The position numbers and the translations under genes were made by a program. The notes beneath the pieces are model-generated. The model saw only the letters and a program-made list of their open reading frames with translations, did not search any database and was not told where the DNA came from. Positions 1-5,310 of a DNA stretch of 33,630 bases are shown here, piece by piece. This DNA is from a virus. The stretch covers positions 1-33,630 of IMG/VR virus record IMGVR_UViG_3300034190_000422; one strand, given 5' to 3'. How positions within the stretch are numbered: position 1 is the first letter of the stretch; each line of letters opens with the position of its first letter.

Positions 1-48
1 GAGGTTGCGGAGAGGGTTACACTCAAACGACTAGAGGAAATGGAATAA
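1..48 (+). CDS. C-terminal end of an unknown protein (partial)
   Basis: An open frame enters from the left edge and ends at a TAA at 46-48 after about 15 codons. The stop shares its last base with the next ATG (TAATG), the same coupling used throughout this strand, which supports it as the tail of a real gene. The visible residues are charged and helical (ending LEEME). Too little remains to name a family. Confidence 0.5.
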   Translation, partial: EVAERVTLKRLEEME

Positions 49-233
49 TGGATGACATCCATGGACAAGTATACCATAAGCTTGAGGAAGTTTTGATTAA
101 TACAATCAAGACTTGGGGACTTAGCGACCGAGATAGTAAGGCACATGCAGAACTAATTCTTGACTTTGGACATACTGGAGTGCATGATCTTGCTATGGAA
201 GTAAACGAAATTTTGGAGAACGAATATGCTTGA
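48..233 (+). CDS. small hypothetical protein, 61 aa
   Basis: A small acidic protein of no recognised family. The ATG overlaps the preceding stop as TAATG, and the purine-rich stretch GAGGAAATGGAA just upstream can act as ribosome binding site. The sequence is soluble and probably mostly helical, with no membrane segment or metal motif. It is the first complete member of a run of tiny coupled genes. In phages, genes in this position are often early host-takeover factors, but nothing in this protein shows that role. Confidence 0.6.
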   Translation: MDDIHGQVYHKLEEVLINTIKTWGLSDRDSKAHAELILDFGHTGVHDLAMEVNEILENEYA

Positions 234-408
234 AGTTGAAGTGAGTGATACCGGAACTGGAACCGTCTACCTTAGAGACGGTGATAACTTAATTATTGTA
301 AGCCCTAATGAGATTCCAAAACTTATTGCAAAACTTACCAAAGGCATAGATGACTTTAGATCGAACATCACATGGGAATGGCGAGAAGATTTTGGAGACA
401 AGGCATGA
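226..408 (+). CDS. small hypothetical protein, 60 aa
   Basis: A short protein with an N-terminal half that looks like beta strands (LEVEVSDTG, then a YLRDGDNLIIVS stretch) and a helical C-terminal half. No family is recognised. The start overlaps the preceding gene by 8 bases (ATGCTTGA) and its stop overlaps the next start (ATGA), so it is flanked by coupling junctions on both sides, the best evidence that it is translated. Confidence 0.55.
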   Translation: MLEVEVSDTGTGTVYLRDGDNLIIVSPNEIPKLIAKLTKGIDDFRSNITWEWREDFGDKA

Positions 409-563
409 CCATTAATGAACCATACTATAGGTATTCTCAAATCGACAATGATACTGCCTCGTACATTTGCATGGTTGCAGGTGTCGAGGACGTAAGAGAC
501 TTGGCCTTGATGGAAATCAATTCGTTTATGACTGACATGGAAGAGTGGTACAAAGATGTATAG
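405..563 (+). CDS. small hypothetical protein, 52 aa
   Basis: An unrecognised acidic protein beginning MTINEPYYRYSQ. The frame is open further upstream to an ATG at 372, but the ATG at 405 is preferred because it forms an ATGA overlap with the stop of the preceding gene. The C-terminal half is predicted helical and amphipathic (DVRDLALMEINSF). There are no catalytic motifs. Its stop lies just after the start of a tiny membrane peptide gene at 556. Confidence 0.5.
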   Translation: MTINEPYYRYSQIDNDTASYICMVAGVEDVRDLALMEINSFMTDMEEWYKDV

Positions 564-645
564 ATATTTACCTATAGCGGTGCTACTAGCTGTTACAGTA
601 GCAGCATTCATGACATACACCTCACAACTAGTGGGACTAGACTAA
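556..645 (+). CDS. tiny single-span membrane peptide, 29 aa
   Basis: This reading frame encodes 29 residues starting MYRYLPIAVLLAVTVAAF, with a hydrophobic run of about 14-16 residues that would form one membrane span and a short polar tail ending GLD. The start overlaps the previous gene by 8 bases (ATGTATAG) and the stop overlaps the next start (TAATG). Such double coupling is unlikely by chance. Function is unknown; tiny single-span phage peptides can be lysis modulators, superinfection-exclusion factors or inhibitors of host membrane proteins. Nothing distinguishes these options here. Confidence 0.5.
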   Translation: MYRYLPIAVLLAVTVAAFMTYTSQLVGLD

Positions 646-836
646 TGGACGAGACAGAAGGCTATTGCGAAGTCTATGACTTTAATTCAATCCGATCTTT
701 TATTCTTGAAGAGAAAGGCGAATGGTCTTTGGAAGATCAAGTACGAATAGATATGTTAAAAGATGGACTGAATCCACACTGCGTCGAAGATGTCCACACA
801 CATTGGTTTGGTATCATTAACAACTACGGGGTATAA
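645..836 (+). CDS. small acidic hypothetical protein, 63 aa
   Basis: An acidic soluble protein (start MDETEGYCEVYDF) with no recognised domain. Its ATG overlaps the stop of the tiny membrane peptide gene as TAATG. The C-terminal part holds two histidines close together (DVHTHWFG), but no complete metal-binding motif. It is followed after four bases by the next gene. Confidence 0.5.
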   Translation: MDETEGYCEVYDFNSIRSFILEEKGEWSLEDQVRIDMLKDGLNPHCVEDVHTHWFGIINNYGV

Positions 837-840
837 TTCT

Positions 841-1041
841 ATGAAAGTAGAATATAGTCGCCGCATTGACGGCAAGGTAAACAAGTGGAAGCAGGTTATG
901 GCTTCCGCTATCGATAATGATCTCTATGAAGAGATCATGGAAGGTGGGAACAAGTTCCTCGATTGTCCGGTGTGGGTGATCGAGGACGTTCTCACAGAGA
1001 ACGAGTACCGTTTCGGTATTAAAAAGAAAAATAAAAGATGA
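841..1041 (+). CDS. small basic-tailed hypothetical protein, 66 aa
   Basis: An unrecognised protein starting MKVEYSRRIDGKVNKW and ending in a strongly basic tail (GIKKKNKR). The frame extends upstream to an ATG at 790, but that would overlap the previous gene by 47 bases. The ATG at 841 follows the previous stop by four bases, with GGGG about ten bases upstream, so it is preferred. The stop forms ATGA with the start of the candidate lipoprotein gene, and lies at the left edge of a terminator-like hairpin. Confidence 0.55.
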   Translation: MKVEYSRRIDGKVNKWKQVMASAIDNDLYEEIMEGGNKFLDCPVWVIEDVLTENEYRFGIKKKNKR

Positions 1042-1208
1042 AAGCCTTGTGCTTTCTTTTTATAATAACTATATTAAATGGATGCATCCCGCTGACTATT
1101 ATGTCAGTGGGCGGCTCCATTTTTGATAGGTATGAAAAGAAAAAGATAGAAGAAAGATTAGAGCAACTTGAAAAGGAAGAGAAAGAAAATGCTAGACCAA
1201 TTCTATAG
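1038..1208 (+). CDS. candidate small lipoprotein with coiled-coil tail, 56 aa
   Basis: This frame encodes a hydrophobic N-terminus ending in a lipobox-like LNGC (Cys16) followed by a charged region of about 25 residues (starting RYEKKKIEERLEQLEK) that should form a coiled coil. If real, it would be lipid-anchored after signal peptidase II cleavage. The start forms ATGA with the previous stop, and the 3' end overlaps the DUF932 gene by 20 bases. Against it, the first codons coincide with a terminator-like hairpin and a second hairpin lies at 1088-1111. An outer-spanin-like role is conceivable but speculative. Confidence 0.45.
   Translation: MKALCFLFIITILNGCIPLTIMSVGGSIFDRYEKKKIEERLEQLEKEEKENARPIL
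1040..1061 (+). terminator. intrinsic-terminator-like hairpin with T-run
   Basis: GAAAGC (1040-1045) pairs with GCTTTC (1051-1056) around the loop CTTGT, followed at once by five T's and then ATAATAA. It starts at the stop of the 66-aa gene. The stem is short (6 bp, two G-C pairs), so termination would be partial at best. The same bases encode the start of a possible lipoprotein gene, so one of the two readings may be incidental. Confidence 0.4.
1088..1111 (+). other. 9-bp hairpin upstream of the DUF932 gene
   Basis: CCCGCTGAC (1088-1096) can pair with GTCAGTGGG (1103-1111), with one G-U wobble and the loop TATTAT. It lies about 80 bases before the DUF932 start, inside the candidate lipoprotein frame. 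It could be an RNA processing or stability element. No run of T's follows directly, so it is not called a terminator. Confidence 0.35.
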
Positions 1209-2058
1209 CACTGACCGAGAAATATTTTTCAAAGTAGATGAAGAGCCTGTTGTTGGTAGCTGGACTAGAACACCCGCTAAAGGTAAACGAATGCTGCGAA
1301 AGCAGGACACCGGAGAATACCTTAGTATTGTGGGTGATGGCTATCGGACGGTGGAGAACGAAGAAGTTCTCATGCCCTTGCAAAAAGCTATGATTAATTA
1401 CTTTGATCCGGCTGTACTTGAAAGCGTAGAGATCAAAGATACAATGGGCTATCGTAAAAGTGGGCTTATCACTTGGTCAGAGTATCGTTTTCCTAAACTT
1501 GCAAAGGCTATTAAAACATCCAGTGGTCATCGTACTAATCTGATGCTTCGATATATTTTTAAGAATGGATACGATGGTAAACATGGTATGACCTTGTATG
1601 CTGGAGAGATTGATGTATTCTGTACCAACGGAATGATCACTGGCAGCTATGATAAATTTACTAAGCGTCATACATCTAGCTTTGCTTCAGATGACTTTGT
1701 ATTGGCTTTTGAACAAAGCATGGCAAAGTATCATGAGATTGCCGACCAGTATCAGAAATGGGCAGACACTAAAATTGATCCTGAAAAAGTTGCAGAAGTT
1801 TTGGAAAAGTTTACTGGTTCAGAAGAGTACAAACCAAACCGACTAGCTACAAAGTTATGGTCACAGTTTATTGATGAAAGAAATGTCCGAGGTAATAATG
1901 TCTTTGCTTTTGTATCAGCACTAACGCATTACGCTAGTCATAACGATAGTCGTTTCCCAGTTACCCGGTCTGGGTCTGCCGATACTTTGTATAAGCGACA
2001 AGAAAAGGTTCAAGGTTGGTTACAATCTAAACACTTTAAAGAATTGGAGACTGTGTAA
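1189..2058 (+). CDS. DUF932 family phage/plasmid protein, 289 aa
   Basis: Length and pattern match the DUF932 family (TIGR03299-like) found in phages and plasmids. The strongest match is the mid-protein stretch DVFCTNGMITG followed by KRHTSSF, and an N-terminal region resembling LRKQDTGEYLSIVGDGYR. The molecular function of DUF932 is not established. The frame is open to an ATG at 1168, but the ATG at 1189 has a GGAAGAG-type ribosome binding site just upstream and begins MLDQFYS, so it is chosen. The stop shares a base with the next start (TAATG), coupling it to a nucleotide-metabolism gene. Confidence 0.75.
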   Translation: MLDQFYSTDREIFFKVDEEPVVGSWTRTPAKGKRMLRKQDTGEYLSIVGDGYRTVENEEVLMPLQKAMINYFDPAVLESVEIKDTMGYRKSGLITWSEYRFPKLAKAIKTSSGHRTNLMLRYIFKNGYDGKHGMTLYAGEIDVFCTNGMITGSYDKFTKRHTSSFASDDFVLAFEQSMAKYHEIADQYQKWADTKIDPEKVAEVLEKFTGSEEYKPNRLATKLWSQFIDERNVRGNNVFAFVSALTHYASHNDSRFPVTRSGSADTLYKRQEKVQGWLQSKHFKELETV

Positions 2059-2375
2059 TGAACATGAATGAATACCAAAGAAGGGCGTCCTTAACCGCTA
2101 TATATCCTAAAGAAAAAGCTTTTGAATACCTTGCTGCTGGGCTTGCGGCAGAGGCAGGAGAAGTGTCTAGCATTGTGTCCAAGTGGATTAGGGGAGACAG
2201 AGGGACTATACCTAATCTAAAGATGCAGAAAGAACTAGGAGATGTTCTTTGGTTTGTATCTGAAATGTCTAGGATGATTGGTACTAACCTTTCTATGGTG
2301 GCAGAGACTAACCTAAAGAAGCTGGAAGATAGGCAGCAGCGCCATGTCCTTCAGGGGGATGGGGATGAACGGTGA
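2058..2375 (+). CDS. MazG-like nucleotide pyrophosphohydrolase, 105 aa
   Basis: MazG-type all-alpha NTP pyrophosphohydrolases convert NTPs or dNTPs to NMPs and pyrophosphate in the cytoplasm, using two acidic motifs to bind magnesium. Both are visible: EAGE (Glu32, Glu35) and ELGDVLW (Glu59, Asp62), in a compact single-domain protein of usual length for phage versions. Phage MazG-like enzymes have been linked to dNTP supply or to altering host alarmone or nucleotide pools; which applies here cannot be told. The gene is coupled to DUF932 upstream (TAATG) and by GTGA to the next gene. Confidence 0.85.
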   Translation: MNMNEYQRRASLTAIYPKEKAFEYLAAGLAAEAGEVSSIVSKWIRGDRGTIPNLKMQKELGDVLWFVSEMSRMIGTNLSMVAETNLKKLEDRQQRHVLQGDGDER

Positions 2376-2563
2376 AAATATATACGTCAGACGATCAGTT
2401 TGATCTACTCCATAGAGCAGTAGACAAGGCAAGAAAGAACGCTAAAGATATTAAAGTTACAAGACAAGCTTTGTTAAATATGTTAATGGATCATGCTAAC
2501 TTTATCGCTACACTCAAACAACATGGAGAGAACATTGAGTATCCGAATGGAGAAGGCAACTGA
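2372..2563 (+). CDS. small helical hypothetical protein, 63 aa
   Basis: An unrecognised protein that appears mostly helical, with a basic N-terminal half (AVDKARKNAKDIKVTRQAL) and a histidine-containing C-terminal helix. A GTG start is used, overlapping the MazG-like stop as GTGA, with GGGGATG as likely ribosome binding site. The basic helix-loop-helix look could suit nucleic acid binding, but no family is recognised. Confidence 0.55.
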   Translation: MKIYTSDDQFDLLHRAVDKARKNAKDIKVTRQALLNMLMDHANFIATLKQHGENIEYPNGEGN

Positions 2564-2945
2564 TTTACTCTCAAGAGTAGCTCAAGATATTCCCGATCCA
2601 GTACGATGCTATCGTCTTGCGGCAGGTGTGTGGCATAAAAATACTTTGATTGGTTTAGGTGTCAACTCGTATAAGACTGACCCCTTTCAAGCAAGGTATG
2701 GTAAACATGAGCATGCTATACACCTGCATGCAGAGGTAGCAGCAATTAAAAATGCAGTTCGTAGTGCGGGAGATGATCTATCAAAGTGTACGATGGTTGT
2801 TGTTAGAGTAAAAAGAAAGAAGGATAGATCAAAATATTTTAAGTTAGCACTTGCTAAACCATGCAAAGGATGTTACAAATGTATTGTAGAGTTCGGTCTT
2901 AGGAAAGTATTCTATACAACAGAAGAAGGATTAATTCAATTATGA
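2547..2945 (+). CDS. cytidine/dCMP deaminase-like protein, 132 aa
   Basis: The zinc-site signature of the cytidine deaminase-like fold is present: HAE (His61, Glu63 from the chosen start) and PCKGC (Cys106, Cys109), with a third cysteine at 112. The glutamate is the usual proton shuttle. The product may be a dCMP deaminase making dUMP for ThyX, which lies 1.5 kb downstream; other substrates cannot be excluded because the rest diverges from textbook dCMP deaminases. The frame is open to 2493. The ATG at 2547 is preferred because it gives the smallest overlap and has GGAGAG upstream; 2523 is an alternative. Confidence 0.75.
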   Translation: MEKATDLLSRVAQDIPDPVRCYRLAAGVWHKNTLIGLGVNSYKTDPFQARYGKHEHAIHLHAEVAAIKNAVRSAGDDLSKCTMVVVRVKRKKDRSKYFKLALAKPCKGCYKCIVEFGLRKVFYTTEEGLIQL

Positions 2946-3241
2946 TCGAAGCTAAACTAAACTTAGGAAAACTTAATGGACAAATTGAAATTCATTCGGA
3001 TGGTTTATACATTGCTATTTATATCAATAGTAGTGATACTATTAAAGCTCTTTGTAAACTTTCACTCGATGATTTAGTATTAGATTATGTTAAAACTTCT
3101 ACACATAATAATTTAATATCAGAGAAAGATTTCTCAGAACTTTATGCAGAAATAAACGGAAGTTTATTAATGTTAGAAGAGCTAATCGATGATGACTTCC
3201 CAGACTCAGGATTTACAGATGACTTTTCAACTACTCACTAA
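2942..3241 (+). CDS. hypothetical protein, 99 aa
   Basis: No family recognised. The N-terminal half looks like a beta sheet (short alternating strands such as GQIEIHSDGLYIAIYIN) and the C-terminal half is acidic and helical, ending in a run of aspartates (IDDDFPDSGF). No membrane segment or catalytic motif. It starts as ATGA on the stop of the deaminase-like gene, so it is probably translated with it. Confidence 0.55.
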   Translation: MIEAKLNLGKLNGQIEIHSDGLYIAIYINSSDTIKALCKLSLDDLVLDYVKTSTHNNLISEKDFSELYAEINGSLLMLEELIDDDFPDSGFTDDFSTTH

Positions 3242-3527
3242 TTTAAAATTCTTGGTAAAAGAATTATCTAATCAAGAGATACAACATATCGATCCTTTGC
3301 GAATGAAAATAACATTACAAGGGTTAATTGATGCAGAGAAAGAGAGAAAAATGACCGAGTATAGAACAGGTGTAGTGCCAGAAATACTAAACGAAATCAA
3401 CGACTTAATAGACTTAGCTAATGATATTTCTATCAGTAAAAATGAAGAACAAATCTTTACATTAGCATTGTCTTTATCTTTATTAAAAGAGAAAGTAGCA
3501 AAGGAATTTATTGGAGATGTTGAGTGA
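3219..3527 (+). CDS. helical hypothetical protein, 102 aa
   Basis: An almost entirely helical, leucine- and isoleucine-rich protein of no known family. The frame is open to 3189, which would overlap the previous gene by 53 bases. The ATG at 3219 gives a 23-base overlap with a weak AGGA about eight bases upstream and is chosen tentatively. The C-terminal end overlaps the next gene, whose ATG is at 3517. Confidence 0.5.
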   Translation: MTFQLLTNLKFLVKELSNQEIQHIDPLRMKITLQGLIDAEKERKMTEYRTGVVPEILNEINDLIDLANDISISKNEEQIFTLALSLSLLKEKVAKEFIGDVE

Positions 3528-3687
3528 ATTAGAACTAGCTAAGAAAGAAATACAGCTACTAACTGAACAACTTTATACACAATATAAAATTAATAAAGAG
3601 TTGAGAAAAGAAATAGAGTACTGTAAAGTTAAGTTAGAAAGTTGTGAAAATGTTTTAGAACAATTGTCAGTAATTAAACTAAAGTAG
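3517..3687 (+). CDS. small coiled-coil protein, 56 aa
   Basis: A complete frame of 56 residues (start MLSELELAKKEIQLLTEQLY) with leucine/isoleucine heptad spacing over most of its length and two cysteines (CKVKLESC). It should form a coiled coil, probably a dimer. The start overlaps the end of the previous gene by 11 bases and has TTGGAG directly upstream; the stop TAG at 3685-3687 is followed at once by the cell-wall hydrolase region. Function unknown; a lysis accessory role is possible from position alone. Confidence 0.55.
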   Translation: MLSELELAKKEIQLLTEQLYTQYKINKELRKEIEYCKVKLESCENVLEQLSVIKLK

Positions 3688-3694
3688 ATGAACA

Positions 3695-3766
3695 ATGATA
3701 ATAGAACTTATAGTAATAAATGCAGTGATTGTAGGATGTTATTTAATATTAGGATTATTAGTATGA
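3695..3766 (+). CDS. tiny hydrophobic peptide before the SleB gene, 23 aa
   Basis: A 23-residue frame beginning MIIELIVINAVIVGCYL, which is hydrophobic along nearly its whole length and would form one membrane span. Its stop forms ATGA with the ATG at 3763 that begins a clear signal peptide of the SleB-type hydrolase, so it may act as a leader coupling translation, a small holin-like peptide, or both. No good ribosome binding site is seen. The chief support is the coupling and hydrophobicity. Confidence 0.4.
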   Translation: MIIELIVINAVIVGCYLILGLLV

Positions 3767-4248
3767 AAACATTAACAACAATTTTTATAGTTCTTTCAGT
3801 GTTGATGTGGACTACTGCATCAGCATCAAGTCAAACAGAATATAATAAACAACTAGATTGTTTAGCAGAAGCTATATACTTTGAGTCAAGAGGTGAAACA
3901 TTTTTAGGTATGTTAGCAGTTGGTACTGTTATCATGAATAGGGTAGAGCATAAAGAATTTCCAAATACTGTTTGTTCTGTTGTTTATGCAGGGAGACACC
4001 GTAACGGTAAACCATTAAGAAATAAATGTCAGTTTAGTTATTACTGTGATGGTAAACCTGAATATCTTAAAGATAGCTTTGCCAAAACAGAGTCTTATAA
4101 TATTGCTAACTTTGTTATGGAGGGTGCTAGGGTGGGACACCTTAGTAAAGCATTGTATTATCATGCCAGTTATGTTAATCCTTCTTGGCCTTATAAAAGG
4201 CTATTAGTATTAGGAACACATATATTTTATGGAGAAGAAGATGGTTAA
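3763..4248 (+). CDS. secreted SleB/CwlJ-type cell-wall hydrolase, 161 aa
   Basis: The mature part matches the Hydrolase_2 (SleB/CwlJ) peptidoglycan hydrolase family, which acts as lytic transglycosylase-type enzymes: LAEAIYFESRGE near residues 34-45, then AVGTVIMNRV, FPNTVCSVVY and a QFSYYCDG stretch. The N-terminus is a typical signal peptide (hydrophobic residues 5-16, likely cut after ASA at 19-21), so it should reach the periplasm by Sec. The frame is open to 3688, but starting at 3763 gives a proper signal peptide and an ATGA coupling. It lies among early genes, away from holin and late lysis genes, which suits a role other than timed lysis or a second lysin. Confidence 0.85.
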   Translation: MKTLTTIFIVLSVLMWTTASASSQTEYNKQLDCLAEAIYFESRGETFLGMLAVGTVIMNRVEHKEFPNTVCSVVYAGRHRNGKPLRNKCQFSYYCDGKPEYLKDSFAKTESYNIANFVMEGARVGHLSKALYYHASYVNPSWPYKRLLVLGTHIFYGEEDG

Positions 4249-4444
4249 GAATTTATGGGATAGAGATAGAAAAAGTATTTACAGAGGACTTGTAAAAGAA
4301 TATCAACAAGAAGGATATGACATAAAAGAAGCAAGACGTTTAGCCTCTCAAGAGACTGACGAGATTATGGCTGATAAAAAGTTTTTTGTAGACACACTTA
4401 TTGAAGTAGAGGAGGAAGAGGCTGGTGAAGATCGAACTTATTAA
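4241..4444 (+). CDS. small charged helical protein, 67 aa
   Basis: A highly charged, helical protein (start MVKNLWDRDRKSIYRG, acidic C-terminal EVEEEEAGED). No family recognised. The ATG at 4241 overlaps the hydrolase stop by 8 bases and has GGAGAAG at a suitable distance; an ATG at 4229 in frame is less well placed. The acidic end overlaps the start of thyX. Confidence 0.55.
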   Translation: MVKNLWDRDRKSIYRGLVKEYQQEGYDIKEARRLASQETDEIMADKKFFVDTLIEVEEEEAGEDRTY

Positions 4445-5111
4445 TTCTATGGGTGATGATCTAACTGTAGTTAATGCAGCTAGAGTTTCTTTTGATAAAG
4501 AAAGTGAATGGGAAAACATAACTCCCGCTGGACCTATAGACCATCTACTTACAGAAAAAGATACAAAGTTAATAAATTATCTTGCAAAACATAATCATTT
4601 TACACCGTTCACCCACTGTACTATTACAATGAGAGAGACTGTTCCCATCTTTGTTGCCCGACAAAGATTTAAACATACCATAGGATTTAGTTATAATGAG
4701 GTATCAAGGAGGTATGTATCTGATGATCCAGAGTTCTTTTATCCTGATGTGTGGAGAGAGAAAGCTGATAATGCAAAGCAAGGTAGTGGGAGAGGGCATA
4801 TAGATATAAACCCAGTAGGAAACAGACCTCCTCCTATGGTTGACGAATACCACCATACTATAAAGAAATGTATCTGGACTTATAAATATTTATTAGGTAA
4901 AGGGGTCTGTCCAGAACAGGCTAGGATGGTACTACCACAATCTATGTATACAAGTTACTATGTTACTGGTTCTTTATACGCATGGGCCAGAGCTTATAAT
5001 TTAAGGAGTGAACCACATGCACAGGAAGAAATACAATTCGTCGCAAAATACTGGGACACTATTATTAAAGAATTATTTCCTACTTCATGGGAGGCTTTGA
5101 CTAATGAATGA
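4425..5111 (+). CDS. thyX: FAD-dependent thymidylate synthase, 228 aa
   Basis: ThyX methylates dUMP to dTMP using methylenetetrahydrofolate with FAD and NADPH, in the cytoplasm. The family signature RHR-X7-S appears as RQR-X7-S (Arg79, Gln80, Arg81, Ser89), followed by NEVSRRY. The C-terminal substrate region shows RSEPHAQEEI. Length is normal. The Gln for His change within the signature is notable. A GTG start is used, preceded by GAGGAAGAG, and overlaps the previous gene. With ribonucleotide reductase and the deaminase-like protein it forms a phage dTTP supply route. Its arginines are coded by 7 AGA, 4 AGG and 1 CGA, matching the phage tRNA-Arg(UCU). Confidence 0.95.
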   Translation: MKIELINSMGDDLTVVNAARVSFDKESEWENITPAGPIDHLLTEKDTKLINYLAKHNHFTPFTHCTITMRETVPIFVARQRFKHTIGFSYNEVSRRYVSDDPEFFYPDVWREKADNAKQGSGRGHIDINPVGNRPPPMVDEYHHTIKKCIWTYKYLLGKGVCPEQARMVLPQSMYTSYYVTGSLYAWARAYNLRSEPHAQEEIQFVAKYWDTIIKELFPTSWEALTNE

Positions 5112-5271
5112 TAGATGGTTGGTACAAATTAACGACGAGAATGGAAGCGAAAAATGTTTAACATTTAAAACAAAAGAAAAAGCTGAAGAGTTTATTGAGG
5201 ATAGAGTTGAAATGGTTAGACACTTAGGGTATGATCCCGATGAGGTATACTATTTAATTCCTATACAGTAA
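5104..5271 (+). CDS. small hypothetical protein, 55 aa
   Basis: A complete frame starting MNDRWLVQINDENGSEKC, overlapping the thyX stop by 8 bases (ATGAATGA). The predicted pattern is two or three beta strands, a helix (KTKEKAEEFIEDRVEMV) and a final strand, like a compact one-domain protein. No family recognised. Its last seven codons form the left arm of the inverted repeat at 5250-5300, so any RNA structure there would touch its stop codon. Confidence 0.55.
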   Translation: MNDRWLVQINDENGSEKCLTFKTKEKAEEFIEDRVEMVRHLGYDPDEVYYLIPIQ

Positions 5272-5300
5272 GTTCTACGAACTGTATAGGGATTAAATAG
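5250..5300 (+). repeat. 20-bp inverted repeat ahead of the primase-helicase gene
   Basis: The arms 5250-5269 and 5281-5300 are reverse complements with one difference, which would be a G-U wobble in RNA. The 11-base spacer and adjoining bases hold an alternative inner hairpin (AGTTC, loop TAC, GAACT). The right arm abuts the ribosome binding site AGGAGAGA of the primase-helicase gene. There is no T-run, so it is not a standard terminator. It may be an RNase III-type processing site, an mRNA stability element or a protein-binding palindrome at the boundary between early and replication genes. Confidence 0.75.
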
Positions 5301-5310
5301 AGGAGAGATT

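Noticed and set aside
267-620. 117-aa open frame on the minus strand
   Set aside because: It runs against three coupled plus-strand genes, has no ribosome binding site and no family resemblance; a shadow of the opposite strand.
833-838. Perfect TATAAT that could be a -10 box
   Set aside because: It arises from a stop codon and sits three bases before the next ATG; the best -35 (TTGGTA, 18-base spacing) is weak and it could not serve that gene.
3688-3762. Upstream ATG start for the SleB-type hydrolase
   Set aside because: It would bury the signal peptide behind 25 polar residues; the ATG at 3763 gives a proper signal peptide and coupling.
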